NCBI GenBank assembly: GCA_033439295.1
Contig: JAVTLE010000013.1
Location: forward strand, 2,542,001-2,606,000
Direction of reading: 5' to 3'
Source of the DNA: Deuterostichococcus epilithicus
Lineage: Eukaryota; Chlorophyta; Trebouxiophyceae; Prasiolales; Stichococcaceae
DNA length: 64,000 bases
The notes below the pieces were generated by a model, which worked only from the letters and a program-made list of their open reading frames with translations, was not told the DNA's origin and did no database searches. A program made the position numbers and the translations under genes. Below, in pieces: positions 1 to 11,811 of this stretch. Each line of letters begins with the position of its first letter. The stretch's first letter is position 1.

Positions 1-3000
1 GCTGATAGCCCCACGGATTATGCGCCAGGCACCCAAACCGCAATGAGGCATTGATAAGGGTCTGATAACTGCGAAAATGCAACTGGGCCAGGGCTGCCAT
101 GGAGGAGGTGGCCAAGCAGGTCAACGAGCACGCCAAGGCGGCGGGGCAGCCGGCAAAGAGCACCGACGAGGTGGCGATGGGCTTCATCCGCGTCGCCAAC
201 GAGACCATGTGCCGCCCCATCCGCGCGCTCACCCAGATGCGGGTGCGGGCAGGGAGCGGCAGAGTGCTGTGTTGCATTGGCACGGGTCTGGCATCAGGCC
301 GCAGGCTTCCGCAGGCAGAGGGTCTGTGCCTTCCGGCAAATGCATCCTCAAGTCCCTGAAGCATGGGCTGGCCGATGTCCAGGCACAAGCACCTGGCGTC
401 TGCCATGTCCACATGTAGTTGTGCCACGGCAGAGTCTAGATCAGCACGAGGTGCGATCGTTGACTGCCGTGTTGCAGCTGGATGTCCACATGCCAGGCGC
501 CAAATTGTCAACACATGACACTGTCCACCGACCATTGTCCGCAGTGTTTTGAAACTCAGGCAATGCTGCCTGGTGTGCAGGGCTACGATGTGGCGGCGCA
601 CGTGCTGGCCTGCTTCGGCGGCGCTGGCGGGCAGCACGCATGTGCCATTGCCACAGCGCTGGGCATGCACACTATCTTCGTGCACCGCTACTCCGGCATC
701 CTGAGCGCTGTCGGTGGGTGTCGCGAGGCTCCATGAGCAAGCTGATGTCCAACTTAGTGGATGCGGCCATGTTTGATCTGGACGTCCTGCCGCCCAATTG
801 CAATCATGGCAAGCTGGAAGTTGCCGCAGGGTTGGCACCCGATAGCTAGGGACGGAGGAGGCGGCACAACGTCCCCACAGCACTTGCGTTGAGCTGGTGT
901 GGAGGCGCAGAGCGGGGCATGAACGAAAACGGCAGCAACCGCTATATCAGCCGCAATTTGCTTGATGGCTACCTGATACGAACGCAGGCATCGGCCTGGC
1001 GGATGTGGTCGCGGAGAAGCAGGAGCCGGCCGCGGTGCCGCTCAACAGCGGCAGCCTCGGCAAGCTACAGCAACGGCTGCAGGCGCTACAGGAGCAGGCG
1101 ACTGCCACGCTCAGGGAGCAGGTGTGTTCGCAAGCTATGCGTCGTGGCCGATGCTGCGGTGGGACTGACATGCAGAGCAGCGGTGGTTGTGAGGTGGCCC
1201 CTCAGGCTGCAGTCGCAGTCGGTTGCTAGCGACTTCTGCTGCAGCCAGAAATGGTCCTGTTATAACGTGGCGCGGAAGGCCCTCCGGCATCAGGAGATGT
1301 GGCCCCGGCCAGCAATGGACCCTGCTCAAGCAATCCATATCTTTCTCTTCTCAGTTTGTTCAAGAGGGCTTCAAGGATGACCTGAATGCCGCTGACGATA
1401 CATCGAACCGCGGTCTCTGGCAAAACATCGTGAGCAGTGCTGAATCCGCTGTCCATCACCCCAACAGGGCTTCAAGGAGGACCAGATCAGCGTGGAGCGG
1501 TTCCTGAACCTGCGGTACGACGGCACCGATGTCCCTGTCATGACGCCCTGCCCCGCCGAGGGCGGCGATGCGGCCAAGGCCTTTGAGGAACAGTACAAGC
1601 GCGAGTTCGGATTCGTGCTCTCGGTGAGCACTTGCATTTGCCTCGGGTCTCATCTCGCTCAATCTGCTGTTGCAAATCCATGCCGCGAGTGGTGCTTGCC
1701 CATCGGTCATTGGCCGCGCTCACACCTGCCATGCTGGGGTTGCCAGTCCTCCTGCCATGGCCAGGCGTCGACAGCAGCAGCATGCGAGAGCAGCCATGGC
1801 CGTCGAGCAACACGTAATGCAGGTCTTGCAGCACCATTGCTTCTTTGCGACAGGAACGTGACATCATCGTCGATGACGTGCGGGTCCGGGCAACAGGGCG
1901 GTCTGTGGAGCTGCCCAAAGCCGGTTCTATCGACAAGGACCCAGGTGAACCTTGTTTCGAGCCGCAGAGTCGATAGCGTCGTGCGTGCCTGCACAGCGCA
2001 GTGTGCATCTTCCAAGCATCCTCGGGAACGGTGCCGCACCAGGGGGTTGGCTTGGTCTACCTCGGCCACCACTCTGAGGCATGGACGCCCCTTCTTGTCA
2101 GGTGTCACGATTGCTGTCAGCTCAGAGCATGTTTTTCCACGGCAGGTGCGCTGCCGCAGCCGGCGGCGGAGCTGTCTGCATACTTTGAGAAGGGGGGCCG
2201 GCAGCAGACGCCCGCCTACCGGCTGTCCGACCTGGCGCCAGGGCACACTGTGCCCGGTCCGACGCTGCTTATCGACGACATCTCCTGCATCGTGGTGCGC
2301 TGTTCCTCAGGGGCTACGACACCCGCCAATCTGCAGGGTTGTGTGGTCTGTATCTGCACATGGGCCAGATCTGGCAGGGGGTTTCAAATCCTTGCTTCTA
2401 CCGGACAGGCCTTCCTGTCGGAAGTCCACCATCATCGTGGCTCCTGCAAACGGCTGCGCCACCAGCCTGTGCCGATCATCCATCCGGCATCACATACGTC
2501 CATGCACTGACAGTATCCTGAGGTGCAGGTGGAGCCGGAGAGCACGGCGCACATCACGCCTGGCGGCGACGTGCGCATCGAGATCGACCGCAAGAAGCGG
2601 GGCACCAAGTCAGCCACCACGGAAAAGGACCCGGTGCAGCTGGCCATCTTCTCGCACAGGCACGGGTTGCTTCTCCCTTTGCAGTGGGGTGCAGCTGCTG
2701 CTGAACAAGACACGTTGCCGCAGCTGTCCTGAACCCGTGCACCAGTGCTGCTATCCTCATCTTCTCACAGAGGCGCGGCTCCTGTCCCTTGCACCTAGGT
2801 ACGCATGCTGCTGAGCAGCCTTGATCAGGTGCCTTGCTCAGCAACCTCGCCCTGCAAACCTTGAGCTGCAGCTCAGTCGTGCTCCATTGGGTGCGATGAA
2901 AACGTGACAGTGTGCGAGTCCATCGCCGCAGTTGAGCAGGACTGTACACTAGCTCTGGAATCGCCAGTACCGTGTTGTGCGGGCGCTGCTAAGACTCCTC

Positions 3001-6000
3001 GTCAGCAGGAGCCACTCTGCAGCCGCGCATGTGTGGCTGTCGAGGCGGCGTCACAGTGCATGCCACCTTTGTAGATCGCTTCGCGATGATGCAAAGGCCT
3101 ACAGCTTCCACCAGAACCTGTGTTGCAGCAGCAACCCAGCCCACCTCCTCGGCAGGAGGAGCGACAGAGGTCCGTATCACTTGGCAGATCTTTGTTGAAA
3201 CCTTCGCAGCAAACCCGCCACACGACTTCCAGAACCCGCTGGCGACTCCGGCCCCGTCCCCCGCAGGTTCATGGGGCTGGCCGAGGAGATGGGGCGCACG
3301 CTGCAGCGCACCAGCATCAGCGTCAACATCAAGGAGCGCCTGGACTTTTCCTGCGCGCTGTTCTCCCCGGACGGCGGCCTGGTGGCCAACGCGCCGCACG
3401 TGCCGGTGCACCTTGGCGCTATGTCCTCCGCCGTCAAGGCGCAGGTGGGGATGCATCGGGCGGCACCAGCGGCCAGTCGTGATCCATTCGTGGCCTGCGC
3501 TGGCCCTGACTCTCTGCCTTGGCGAGGACTGCGCCCGTGCAGGGCGCTGGCACCAGCGTGTCGGGCAGCACTGATGCCAGGCGTAATTCAGCCTGGCATG
3601 CTGGTCCAGCCACCCTGCACGGGCATGCGGGTCCTTGCAGGAGAAGACAGTCGCAGCCGGAAAGCATGCCAAGTGCGAAAAAATGCAAGCTGTCCCTGTC
3701 GCTGGAAAAGAAGAAATTCCTCCGACGATGCCCTGCCCTGTACATCACTACAGTAAGAGTTCTCTCGTTCGGACCGCAGCTCAAGTACTGGAACGACGCC
3801 ACGGGTCCCGGCAAGGGGGAAGGCATCCAGCAGGGCGACGTCCTGGTGACCAACCACCCGCAGCTGGCTGGCGGCTCCCACCTGCCGGACATCACCGTCA
3901 TCACGCCCGTCTTCGAGGGCGGCAACATCGTCTTCTACGTGGCGTCGCGGGGTACGCTGCCACCCGTTCACACACACTATTAGTGTCGAGCAGGGGCTGC
4001 CGCGACGCACCCCACAGAGCCTCCAGATGGCCCCTGCGGGCCGCATCTGCCCGCGCAACTGACCGTGTGACCCGCAGAGCAACTACACCATCCTTGCAGG
4101 CCGCCACCGACAGAGTGTTGGTATTTAGCTGCGCCCTCTGCAAGCTTGTTCAGCGTCAACAGTCCAGAACCGGTGGGACTCCATGAGCAGGTCACCACGC
4201 GGACGTGGGCGGCATCACGCCGGGCAGCATGCCGCCTGCCAGCAAGCGGCTTGTGGAGGAGGGCGCCGCCATTGTTTCCTTCAAGCTTGTCCGCGGCGGC
4301 AAGTTTCAGGTGACCCCGGCCTTGCTGCTGATCCTGCTACAGGCTTCCGCTTTGCTGCTCGAGGGAAAAGATGCCCCTCGTACTGCCGGTGCAGCGAAAG
4401 GCAACCTGCGCTTTCCTGCTGAGGGTGGCCTCCTTGATGTCGGTCCTGTTGAGCAGTGTTTTGTTTGTGACACCTCTCTCTTTACTAGAAATATGTTTGC
4501 CCACCGTGAGTGTGCGACGTCCTCGGGCTTCTGTCTGCTCTGTTGGTGGAGCGCCTGGTGCAGCTGGCGGTGCACTCAGGGAGCACAGCACACGCATGGC
4601 CACCTTGATCTGCCACATCCATCGTCAGCTTCAATCCAGGACTATGACATATGATGACGTGGCATATGATATATAGTGCACAACCCATGCAGGAGGAGGG
4701 CATGACGGAGCTGTTGCAGGCGCCTGGCAAGCTGGCGGATCAGATTGACGGCATCAGCGGCACCCGCAACCTCGGCGACAACCTGTCTGACCTGCGCGCC
4801 CAGGCAAGTGGTGCCTGCAGCAATCTTTCATTTACCTGTTCATCCTGAACAGCACCTAGATTGCGAACGTCAGTCGCAGCATGTCGGTGTCTCTGGCCTG
4901 CTCAGGTGGTCTGCTGCAGTCATGCCGCCAGGGGACACTAAGGTCAACAGTCCAACAGTCATACTTAGTGTTTCCTGATGCCGCCTGCAGCCCCTGACAC
5001 CCATTGAGCAGCATGTGGCTGTCAGCAACTGTCACCATCCAGAGTGGATGTCACGTCTGCAGGTGGCGGCCAACAACCGGGGCATACACCTGGTGGGCAC
5101 GCTCATCGAGGAGTACGGCCTCGATGTTGTGCACGCCTACATGGGCTTCATCCAGGTGCGCCCCGCCACAGTTTGGTGCTGCGTGCCGCCCATGAAAAGC
5201 ATCTGCTGCTGTGCTGGCAGCCGTGCGCCAGCAGCCTCGCTGCTTCAGAGCAGCAGGCCCTTGGCTGTCTTGGATGGCACGAGACATTCCTGCATCCTCT
5301 CAACCCGCGACGGCTGCTCCTGATTGCCCAGCTGGCGACCTCGTGCCGTTCACACTGCGTAAAGTTGAGTGAGTACTGCCCTAATCTCTGATTGCTGCCC
5401 TGTTTCTCGGTCCTTGCTTACTGCTCGCCAGCTGTCTTGTGCGATGGCAGGAGAATGCGGAACAGGCGGTGCGAGAGATGCTGCAGCAGTTCTCCGAGGA
5501 ACAGGGGCTGCCGGAGGTGACCCCACCCCACATCTGCTGCACTCCATTGCATGCTCAGCGGGGCAGCCAGCTAGCCGGGATGGCGACTGCAGTGGTGCAC
5601 TCTGCACATGTGGCAAGCGATGGCAGTGCCGCAGGTGCAACCGATCACTTCGTCGCAACCTTTCTTTGTGACCCGCTGCTATCATATCAGTCCACCCCAC
5701 AACAGTCATTGACGATCAGCAGTCCCCGCGGCGCCACAGGTGGGCATCGTGTCAGCGGAAGACACAATGGACGACGGCACGCCCATCAAGCTGGCCGTCA
5801 CCATCGACCGCAGAGATGGCAGCGCCATCTTCGACTTCGAGGGTGCTTTTTTCCGTTGTGTCTCCACATGATCCTGTCTTTCATTTAAGCAGCAACCGTG
5901 CTAGTTGGTACACCCGGTGTATAGAGAGAGGTTGCAAGGCAAACCGGCAACTCCCCTGATCGGATTAGAGCGGATTGCATGGCGGTTCGTGCTGACACGC

Positions 6001-6826
6001 GATCGGCTCAGATTCCTTGCTCGGCACGACGCAGGTACTGGCCCGGAGGTGTTTGGGAACACCAACGCGCCGCCGGCCGTCACCAGCTCAGCGGTCATCT
6101 ATGCACTGCGATGCATGGTCCCCGCCGACATCCCGCTCAACCAGGTGCCCCTGCGGCGCTTCCCAATGTCGAGCTGCTGCTGGGCACTGTGCCCTGCTGC
6201 AAGCAGCAGGCCACAGTCATGCGTTCATTTAAGGAAGTCGATAATCAAATGGCACGGACATGGAGCTTTCGGCGACCTGGTGCAGGTTCAGATGCCCATG
6301 GCGCAAACTCTCGGCAGACAGGCACACAAAACCGCGCTGGCCTCGACCACTGGTTGAGCAGCAGTCCACACCGCTGGTTCATCGCTCGTCTGCAGGGGTG
6401 CCTGAAGCCGGTGGAGATTAGGATACCTGAAGGCAGCATCCTGTGGCCTGGGGCGGAGGCAGCAGTTGTTGGCGGCAACGTGACGACCAGCCAGCGGGTG
6501 ACGGATGTCCTGCTAAAGGCTTTCTCCGCGGCAGCCGCCTCACAAGGTCAGACGATGAACACTGCCAGCTGGTGCACCTGCACGTGTGCAGCCTAGAGGG
6601 GAGGACCTGTCCTGAACAGCAGCTGCACCAGCAGCTGGCCATGCACAACCCCATGCAGGCCTTATGCACGAGTGACTGCTGCATGCATCAGCTGAGCGTG
6701 TCCCCTGGATGCGCAGGCTGCATGAACTCGCTCACCTTCGGCGACAAGAACCTGGGCTACTATGAGACCATCGGCGGCGGCGCGGGCGCGGGCCCGGGGT
6801 GGCATGGCCGCTCAGGCGTGCACACA

Positions 6827-6858
<32 letters not shown>

Positions 6859-8044
6859 GATCCTGGAGCGCCGCTACCCGGTATGACATGTTCATCAATC
6901 CCGAGACACCACAACAACGATGTTGCGCATGATGTGTTGTGATCGCGCGTGACAGCACTGCCATGCACATTGTGGTACTCGTCTTGGTGGTTGCCTGATG
7001 GTTACGACCTGACGCTGTGCAATTTCAGAGAAGCTACCTTGTACCGTTGAGGCAAGTCCGCAGAACTGTTGGCGGACGCAGGTGGCGCTGCGGCAATTCA
7101 AGCTGCGGCAGGGCTCTGGTGGCACAGGGCGGTGGCGCGGGGGCGAGGGCATCGTACGAGAGGTGCGCTGCGGCTCGGCGCCCCCTGGCCCACTCACTTT
7201 TGCTGAGCTTGGCAGCGCGCCACAAGAGGCAGTTAGGGGGGAGGGGAATGCAGACTCCGAAACGCCTTTGCATGTCTGCATGCTTGCGAGTCCCGAGAAG
7301 GATTGTGTGCGGCATCGCACATCGGAAAGCTGGCTTTGTTTGCTCGATCTGCTCGACGGGACTGTGATCTCTGCTGATGACCGCGCAGCTGGAGTTTCTG
7401 CGGCCCATCACGGCTAGCATGCTGAGCGAGCGGCGGTCTGTGCGGCCCTTCGGCCTGGCGGGTGGCGGAGCGGCGGCCGCCGGGCTAAACCTCATCGTGC
7501 GGCGCTGCGGCCACACCGTCAACATGGGCGCCAAGGCCACCGTCAGCCTCCAGGTCTGGCGCTCGGCCAGCCTCCGCCATCCGCCACTGTCTGCGTGATG
7601 CATGAAGTGTCTCTGGCCTGCCATGCATGTGACCCACCACATACATTGCTGGTCCCTGTGCAGCCTCCAAATTTTTGATGTCTTTCCCGGCTTTGTTGGT
7701 CAAGCATCTGTGATGATGTGCAGGGGGGCGACCGGCTGTTGATTCATACGCCAGGCGGCGGCGGCTACGGGGACCCAGACGAAGTGGCAGGCGCAGACGA
7801 AAGTGTCAGCGACCGCGAGGCAGACGGCGACGATGCAGCAGAGGGTGGCGCCGCCCAGAGCCCGGCGACCGGCGGCGGCAGGAAGCGCAAGGGGGCCACG
7901 GCTGGAGCCAAAGCTAAAAAGGGCGGCAGCGCAGTGACAGAGGCGAAGAAGCGGAGGCTGCCGCCGCGGGAAGCCCGGCCGCAGCGGCCACTGAGGGATG
8001 GCGGCAGCTTGTCCACGTACAAGTCGGCACAGGAGGCTGCCTGA
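1..8044 (+). CDS. OXP1: 5-oxoprolinase (ATP-hydrolysing), 5'-truncated by window edge
   Basis: This enzyme of the glutathione (gamma-glutamyl) cycle hydrolyses 5-oxo-L-proline to glutamate using ATP. About twenty exons carry family peptides in order. The end of the hydantoinase A half reads [20 protein letters not shown] (near 170-230), [20 protein letters not shown] (near 583) and [12 protein letters not shown] (near 1495). The hydantoinase B half begins near 3270 with [20 protein letters not shown] and continues with [20 protein letters not shown] (near 3843), [13 protein letters not shown] (near 4200), [20 protein letters not shown] (near 6047), [20 protein letters not shown] (near 6757) and [10 protein letters not shown] (near 7747). 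The ATP-binding N-terminal part lies outside the window. After the usual GGGGYG ending the last exon adds about 90 residues rich in Lys/Arg/Ala/Gly. Exon limits are inferred from GT-AG signals and peptide continuity. The family call is very secure. Confidence 0.95.
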
Positions 8045-8104
8045 ATTATGGCGCTGTCAAGCTGCTACAGATCGACCATTGACTGCTTGCCTCGTTGGTC
8101 GATA

Positions 8105-8503
8105 CTCACCCATTCTATATTTAAAATATAAAATTATATAAAATTCTTTGGCGGCACACGGTGGCCGGTGTGCGCAGCATCTGGCATTGAGTCTCGGCGC
8201 TAGGTAGGTTCAGGTTGCGCAGCTTGGCGTCGAGTGCAATGAAAAGTCGTTTGGTGGTCACGTTTCTGGGTTGCATGCAGAGCCTGCAGCATCTGCAGGG
8301 TGAGCAGCAAATTTGGAGCAGCAGGGGCGAAATGGAAGAAGTGGTTCTCCGAGACCTGGCCTGCCTCACTGTCGTTTTGCTGAGTCAGTCTATCAGATAG
8401 TTTCGAGAAGTCAGTTCGCATCCGTGAGGTCGAGCCATGTCCGCTTGTCGCGCCGAGAGCTAATGCACAGGCAACCTGCTGACGACTCTCGGCGTCAGCG
8501 ATC
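8105..8503. other. Intergenic spacer with AT-rich patch
   Basis: This is the spacer between the 5-oxoprolinase stop and the first supported TraB-family exon. A strongly AT-rich stretch (about 8115-8155, runs of TATA/AAATAT) stands out from the GC-rich surroundings and may belong to the 3' end region of the upstream gene or to the promoter of the next. No TGTAA motif was found just after the 8044 stop, and no convincing coding exon is seen. Confidence 0.4.
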
Positions 8504-10524
8504 ATGTTGCAGTCGACAGCTTCTCACCTGGTCCTGCCCTCCGTGATGTGCCCCAGCATCATGAGACATTGCTTACAGCATGCATCGGCCTATGTCAGCG
8601 ACGCGGTGGTGACCGTGAAGTCGGCGTTCGTTCTAGGGCTTGTCGAGGCCCAGGCGCGCATCATAGACCTGGCCTTCCAGCAGGATAGCTCAGGTGCCGC
8701 TTCCCCGCAGCCGCTGATCAGCGCCGACTGTGAGCAATCGCAGCTTGCGGGCGGAGAGCAGCCGATTTTCGCAGAAACTGAGGACACTGGCGCCAAGCGG
8801 CGGCGGCTCAACCCAGAGACGATGACCCTCCTGCACAACCCAGCGACCGGTGCCGAGGCGAGTGATGGGCTTGAATGATACGAAGTTATTTATGCACACC
8901 ACATCAAAGCCCGATCGCGTTGATCGCGTGAATATTTTGAGAGCCGCCCTGCCAAAGCGTCTTCCTTGCCAGCGCAATTGAGAGGCCCCTGCGGTGGAAA
9001 GCAGGGCTCAGCTGAACAAACTGCGAGAGCACTTCATGTCCTGAAGTTCGGGTGCAGATCTTAATGATCGGGACCCGGCCGGCATACGCTGCCAGCCTCG
9101 AGGAGGTTCGGACCGTTGTGCGCGGCGCTCGGCAGCCAGCGACGGTCTTCCTGCAGCTCAGCAGCGACGCACCGGTGCGACGGTCTCGGAACCCTTGGGG
9201 TCTGTACAGAAAGCCCTGCATTACGAGTGTGTTTCCGCGAGGCGAGCCATCTCGGCAGCCTCGGGGAGGTGCCGCACACCAGTCCATCACCAGTCGATCA
9301 ACAGTAGGCTGCTGACATAACAGACATGCAAGGCTCACATTAGCGCATGCAGGCGATCCGGGGACGCCAGTTGCTCGAGGCTTTGGCAGCAGTGCGCCCG
9401 CGGCTGCTGGCGGCGGTCTGTCGGTGGTGCATGGAATATGCGCTTGCACGCGAGACTGTCAAGACGCTGGATGGTCACCTCGCCCCGATCGCCGAGGAGG
9501 CGCGGGCTGCGCGCGGCAGCAGGATCATCCTTGGCGACATGCCAGCCGCGGCCATTAAGGCCTCACTGGCAGCCTGCCTCAGCCTGAGGGTGAGCCCCTA
9601 CAGGGCCCCTCTTTAGCAGCAAGGCCAGAATCCAGTGAGCGCGGCCAGGAGCCAGACTGCCTGGCGCGACAGCTGTCTCTGGCCTCCATAGCACCACAGA
9701 GTGCTCCAGGCACAGATATGGTGGCAGCTGCTCGGTGCGACAACCTGCTGTCATGCGTGTGCCATGTGCTCTGACAACTCTTGCGCCGGGTTTTCTTGGT
9801 GCAGGGCGTCACCTCGGCCCTGTCCACGCTTCCAGACGAGCTGCCAAAGCCGCCCGACACAGACCTGTTCAGCTGCAGCAGGTGCGGAGGCATGAGCCTG
9901 GCGACGTGCCCGCAGTTCACTGGTTCCAAGAGCACACAAGCGGAGCCATGTCAGAGCTGGCTCTGCATTGGTGTCCATGATCCTCTGCAACACCAGAGTG
10001 AGGTGCGCCTGCGAGCAGCGCGGTGATGACAACGATCCGCTGCAGGCCTGAGCCGGTGCTGACGCGGGCGTCGTCGGCTGCCTTCCTGAGCTGGCTGCGG
10101 GCCGCCAGCCCCGACGTTGCCGCGGCCTACGTTGGTGCACGCGACAAGGCAAGCAGGCAGCCGGCTCTATCTCTTCCCCTAGGCCTCGTCAGGCTCGGGT
10201 TGTAGCAAGACGGACGAGCTGCGCGCCGCGGCTGCTGCCGGGACTTCGGCTCGAGCCCACTCATAGTCGTCAATCTTTGTTCTTGCTCGAACCTTCGCGT
10301 CCGTGCACGAGCTGCAAGATGGGCGCCCGGTGAATGCGTGGCTCTCGGTTTTGATCTGGTCCAATGACTCCCTGCTGCTGCAGCACATGGCGGAGCAGCT
10401 GCTGAAGCTGGAGGGCCGGGTGGTCGCCATCGTGGGGCACGTCCACATGGACGGCATCGAGCGGCGCTGGCGGGAGGTGTTGCTGGCAGGCGGTGGCGCA
10501 GACAGCAAGGATGCAGGTTGCTGA
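8504..10524 (+). CDS. TraB/PrgY/GumN-family protein (TraB domain)
   Basis: The family is defined by conserved Gly-Thr, Glu and Gly-His motifs; eukaryotic members are generally associated with mitochondria or other membranes, and the biochemical role is not settled. Seen here: an N-terminal exon (8504-8857) ending in LLHNPATGAE, spliced to ILMIGTRPAYAASLEEVRTV (9058 on), which matches the family's opening 'G..V.LVGTAH.S..S..EV' segment. Downstream are exons GRQLLEALAAVRPRLLAAV (near 9362), LGDMPAAAIKASLAA (near 9530), ASPDVAAAYVGARDK (near 10107) and VVAIVGHVHMDGIERRW (near 10420), the last matching the C-terminal 'V.VVG..H..GI...W' motif. The usual HVS of the opening motif reads RPAYA here. 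The start ATG (8504) is the first in the open frame; later ATGs at 8546 and 8558 are possible. A TGTAA motif lies 128 nt past the stop. Confidence 0.72.
8858..9057 (+). other. Probable GC-AG intron in the TraB-family gene
   Basis: The reading frame of conserved sequence ends ...GCC GAG at 8857, followed by GCGAGT. The next conserved exon resumes at 9058 after ...GGGTGCAG. Joining GAG to ATC keeps frame and joins GAE to ILMIG, as the family alignment requires. No GT donor fits equally well nearby, so a GC-AG intron is inferred. Confidence 0.55.
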
Positions 10525-10651
10525 GTGTCTTGCCAGCGCTGCGGCGCTCCGCTGCTCTACCTGCTGGCGGCGGGGATTGCAAGGGGGCTCACCATTGTGC
10601 CAGTGCCTCAGCGCACATCTGTTTCTCTGCTTCCTGGCAGCGCCAGCCTAA

Positions 10652-10656
10652 TGTAA
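10652..10656 (+). terminator. TGTAA polyadenylation motif after TraB-family gene
   Basis: TGTAA lies 128 nt downstream of the TraB-family stop. This pentamer is the usual poly(A) signal of chlorophyte nuclear genes. The position is plausible but unproven. Confidence 0.4.
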
Positions 10657-10659
10657 TTC

Positions 10660-11811
10660 GAGTGCGACTAGGGTCAGGTTCATCACATGGAGTCGTGGCA
10701 GCTAGACACCAATGAACCGAGTCGCGGCGCCAGTTTTGTTAGTGAAGCTGTGTCTGAGGCTCAAGCAGCAGCCGGCGGCAGCCTGCGGCCTATTTGTATC
10801 TTAGTGTACCAGGATGTTCACTCGGCTGCTGCATGAATGTAGTAGTACACAGTTTTTGGATATGCAGCCAGGTCCGTTGTTCGTGCAGCTGCGTTGCCGA
10901 GCAACACATGCACCATTTGGTGCAGATTTGGTTTCGCCTCGTCGCCCACTTGTCAAGATCAGAAGTTCAGTGCTGTCCGCCCGTCGTCCTTCGTGCTGCC
11001 GTTCGGTTCTGCAAGCTCCCTGTGCGAGCCGGCCGCCAGTGCGCAGGCGTCGCCGCATATCCCAACCATGCCGCTTATGCTTGCTGATCGGCTGTGCCGC
11101 AGCTTGGCCCAATACGGAGCCAGGGTCATCTGGTCGTATACACTGACCTTCAACGACGGACACTGTACGGGCGCAAGCTAGCTGCAGACCAACCTGTTCG
11201 ACAGTGAGCGCCGCAGACCCTCCACCAGCTGCTCTGCTTCGGGCGGTGATCAGCCCCCGAAAGTCAACCACGAGAACTCTTGGGGCAGATCATTTGGCTC
11301 TCGGATTCTAGCACGTGCCTTGTAAGCCGTCAATGACAATTGTACTTGATGCGCTTGATGACCCACCGCTGTGCCTTGCTCAGCCGATGCACCTGCGATG
11401 ATATTGCCGTCCATAGCGCGAATGTCGATTAGTAATCAGTGCATGACGAACTTGCAGCAGGGGTGGATTGCCGTGTGGTTGCAACCTGGTGTCGACTGCA
11501 AGCATCCTCGCAAAATCCGCACTTCTGCCGCCTTCACCCGCACAACATATGCGGGGAAATGAGAATAACGGTGGAATCCGGCGTCTGCTCTTGTATTGCA
11601 CATCAAGCAACCACTCGGCTTTCGGCGCCCGCGCGCGCGGATCTCTCGGAGATCGGTGGCAGGAAGCTGAGGAAGCTCGTGTCTGACAGAGCTGCTGATC
11701 CGCGGTTTGAATTAACCTGGTCAGCGTCGAACACCATCCGCGCGCGCCCGGCGAAATGCCTACCGACCTGCGCACTGACAAGTGACAGAATTTCATTTCA
11801 AGCGCGGCGAC
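10660..11811. other. Long region without a supported gene; possible 5' exons of the next gene
   Basis: No family peptide is recognised in this stretch. Two exon-like plus-strand pieces are noted: one near 11180-11275 encoding TNLFDSERRRPSTSCSASGG, and one near 11640-11720 encoding DLSEIGGRKLRKLVSDRAAD followed by a possible GT donor. Either could be an early exon or leader of the long gene that follows, but neither could be joined with confidence. Minus-strand open frames here have no splice or family support. The region also serves as the promoter area of the next gene. Confidence 0.35.

Noticed and set aside
1492-2814. 440-residue plus-strand ORF over the oxoprolinase gene
   Set aside because: Only its first part ([10 protein letters not shown]) is the real exon; the rest is intron read-through, as the following conserved oxoprolinase exons are in other frames.
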